From positions 1,495,183-1,559,182 of the forward strand of contig NZ_CP007452.1 of NCBI RefSeq assembly GCF_000597865.1: a stretch of 64,000 bases of DNA, written 5' to 3'. The notes below the pieces were generated by a model. That model ran no database searches, was not told the DNA's origin, and worked only from the letters and a program-made list of their open reading frames with translations. The stretch comes from Peptoclostridium acidaminophilum DSM 3953 (GTDB lineage: Bacteria > Bacillota > Clostridia > Peptostreptococcales > Peptostreptococcaceae). The position numbers were made by a program, and so were the translations under genes. Below are positions 62,885-64,000 of the stretch, piece after piece (the first letter of the stretch is position 1; each line of letters begins with the position of its first letter).

Positions 62885-63817
62885 ATGGCTAGAATTTATT
62901 CAAGCTTGACTGATCTTATAGGAAACACCCCGCTTTTGGAGCTTGCCAATTATTCCAGGCAGAATAGCTTGGGCGCCAGGATTGTTGCAAAGCTTGAGTA
63001 TTTCAACCCTGCGGGCAGCGTCAAGGATAGAATCGGATATGCTATGATAGCAGATGCTGAATCGAAGGGACTCATCAATCCTGATTCGGTAATTATTGAG
63101 CCGACAAGCGGCAATACAGGCATAGGGCTTGCCTCGGTTGCTGCGGCAAAAGGCTATCGCGTAATACTTACAATGCCCGAAACAATGAGCGTCGAAAGAA
63201 GAAATCTTCTGAAAGCCTACGGCGCTGAGCTTGTACTTACTGACGGCTCGCTGGGCATGAAGGGAGCTATAGACAAGGCCGAGGAGCTCGCCAAGGAAAT
63301 CCCCGGCGCTTTCATCCCCGGACAATTTGTAAATCCTGCAAATCCTGAAGTTCACAGGAAAACAACCGGACCTGAAATTTATGCAGACACAGACGGCCAG
63401 GTGGATATATTTGTATCAGGCATCGGCACGGGAGGCACAATTACAGGAGTAGGCGAATACCTCAAATCTCAGAATCCTTCAATAAAGGTAGTCGCTGTAG
63501 AACCTGCAGATTCGCCGATTCTTTCCCAGGGCAAGGCGGGCCCGCATAAAATCCAGGGTATAGGCGCAGGCTTTGTCCCTGCAACTTTGAACACCGGAGT
63601 TTATGATGAAGTCATAGCTGTCCAAAACGAAGAAGCATTTGCAACAGCAAGAAAGCTTTCCAAGGCAGAAGGTCTTCTTGTTGGCATTTCATCAGGCGCA
63701 GCTGTATTTGCAGCCACACAGCTGGCTTTGCGCCCTGAAAATGCAGGCAAAACAATAGTTGTGCTCCTTCCCGACACTGGCGAGCGTTACCTGTCAACAC
63801 CGTCATTCCTCGAGTAA
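62885..63817 (+). CDS. cysK: cysteine synthase (O-acetylserine sulfhydrylase)
   Basis: A 310-residue PLP enzyme. [16 protein letters not shown] contains the PLP Lys, [15 protein letters not shown] the substrate/carboxylate loop, [13 protein letters not shown] the phosphate-binding loop, and VGISSGAAV a late signature. It makes cysteine from O-acetylserine and sulfide. A cystathionine beta-synthase-like reading is less likely given the length without a C-terminal CBS domain. AGGAGG before ATG; single gene between terminators. Confidence 0.95.
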   Translation: MARIYSSLTDLIGNTPLLELANYSRQNSLGARIVAKLEYFNPAGSVKDRIGYAMIADAESKGLINPDSVIIEPTSGNTGIGLASVAAAKGYRVILTMPETMSVERRNLLKAYGAELVLTDGSLGMKGAIDKAEELAKEIPGAFIPGQFVNPANPEVHRKTTGPEIYADTDGQVDIFVSGIGTGGTITGVGEYLKSQNPSIKVVAVEPADSPILSQGKAGPHKIQGIGAGFVPATLNTGVYDEVIAVQNEEAFATARKLSKAEGLLVGISSGAAVFAATQLALRPENAGKTIVVLLPDTGERYLSTPSFLE

Positions 63818-63839
63818 CAGTATAATAACGATATCAAAT

Positions 63840-63890
63840 GGAAAAAGCACCTGACGCGGCATTATTGCTCATCAGGTGCTTTTTATTTAC
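63840..63890 (+). terminator. terminator after cysK (bidirectional)
   Basis: AAAAAGCACCTGA / TCAGGTGCTTTTT stem with a loop of about 17 bases. Confidence 0.85.
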
Positions 63891-63906
63891 TATATGTTAT
63901 GTACTA

Positions 63907-64000
63907 TTATGGTTGAACCTCTACAGCTACAGACTGATCCAGTATATCATCTGCTGAAGCTTCATCAGCTGCAGGCTGCTGTATCTCAGATGGTACGCCT
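63907..64000 (-). CDS. unknown protein, 3' end only
   Basis: A leftward frame open from the window edge to TAA at 63907-63909 gives about 30 C-terminal residues (PAADEASADDILDQ in the middle), acidic and Ala-rich, without a recognisable motif. It faces the cysK terminator, so a convergent gene is plausible. Too short to identify. Confidence 0.4.
   Translation of the reverse strand, partial: GVPSEIQQPAADEASADDILDQSVAVEVQP

Noticed and set aside
1-64000. tRNA or rRNA genes, insertion sequences, prophage
   Set aside because: No sequence with these features was recognised in reading the window.

Overview
The window looks like chromosome from an anaerobic, moderately low-GC member of the Clostridia. 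Peptostreptococcaceae-like relatives (Peptoclostridium/Acetoanaerobium type) are my best guess from gene content; this is an inference, because no 16S gene is present. Supporting signs are strong Shine-Dalgarno sequences, T-box and SAM-I leaders, RecU, a class III fructose-bisphosphatase, an HgdC-type activator with a one-subunit dehydratase-like partner, and a hydrogenase-regulator-like protein. I see no rRNA, tRNA, CRISPR array, insertion sequence or prophage. Most of the window is ordinary chromosome.

Layout. 1-6.4 kb: a leftward type IV pilus operon (pilB, pilC, major pilin, pilM, pilN, pilO, three pseudopilin/PilX-like genes, the last cut by the window edge); pilB is split by a -1 frameshift exactly at an A_AAA_AAG heptamer. 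6.5-7.45 kb: tryptophan transporter trpP behind a T-box leader. 7.5-8.5 kb: a two-domain flavoprotein. 8.6-14.8 kb: a two-gene operon of a 1635-residue multidomain protein (HD, helical repeats, nucleotidyltransferase, GNAT-like, phosphoribosyltransferase-like) and a lactate/malate-dehydrogenase-like protein. 14.9-20.5 kb: aspartate-family biosynthesis (hom, lysC, SAM-I-controlled metA, and divergent thrC). 20.6-25.4 kb: LapA-like protein, then recX, rtcB and archease, stress-protein and hydrogenase-regulator homologues, and a small HD hydrolase. 25.5-29.6 kb: two nearly identical tandem WG-repeat surface proteins and a DUF4139 protein.

29.7-30.1 kb: RNase P RNA with a consensus promoter. 30.3-32.8 kb: a probable double-cubane-cluster protein, a DUF3343 protein and its ATP-dependent reductase. 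32.8-41.6 kb: cysteine hydrolase, universal stress protein, nitroreductase, recU, citrate synthase, glyA and a split ThrE exporter. 41.6-47.2 kb: a BMP-type nucleoside ABC transporter and xpt behind a guanine riboswitch. 47.3-49 kb: phosphate transporter Pit with a DUF47 partner. 49.1-53 kb: fbp, an unknown membrane protein and corA. 53.1-60.1 kb: a leftward operon of nucleoside catabolism genes (deoC, purine nucleoside phosphorylase, pyrimidine nucleoside phosphorylase, mtaD) ending in a UbiB-like kinase and a CrtI-like oxidoreductase. 60.3-63.9 kb: ilvE, icd and cysK, with the 3' end of an unknown gene at the right edge.

Themes. Nucleoside uptake (ABC transporter), salvage (xpt) and catabolism (deoC/PNP/Pdp/MtaD) recur. 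Amino-acid supply (Trp uptake, Asp family, Ser/Gly, Cys, branched chain) sits under RNA-based control. The least explained elements are the 1635-residue protein, the frameshifted pilB, the double-cubane-cluster operon, and the large dyad overlapping the cysK promoter. All function calls come from reading translated sequence and recalled family motifs, without database searches.
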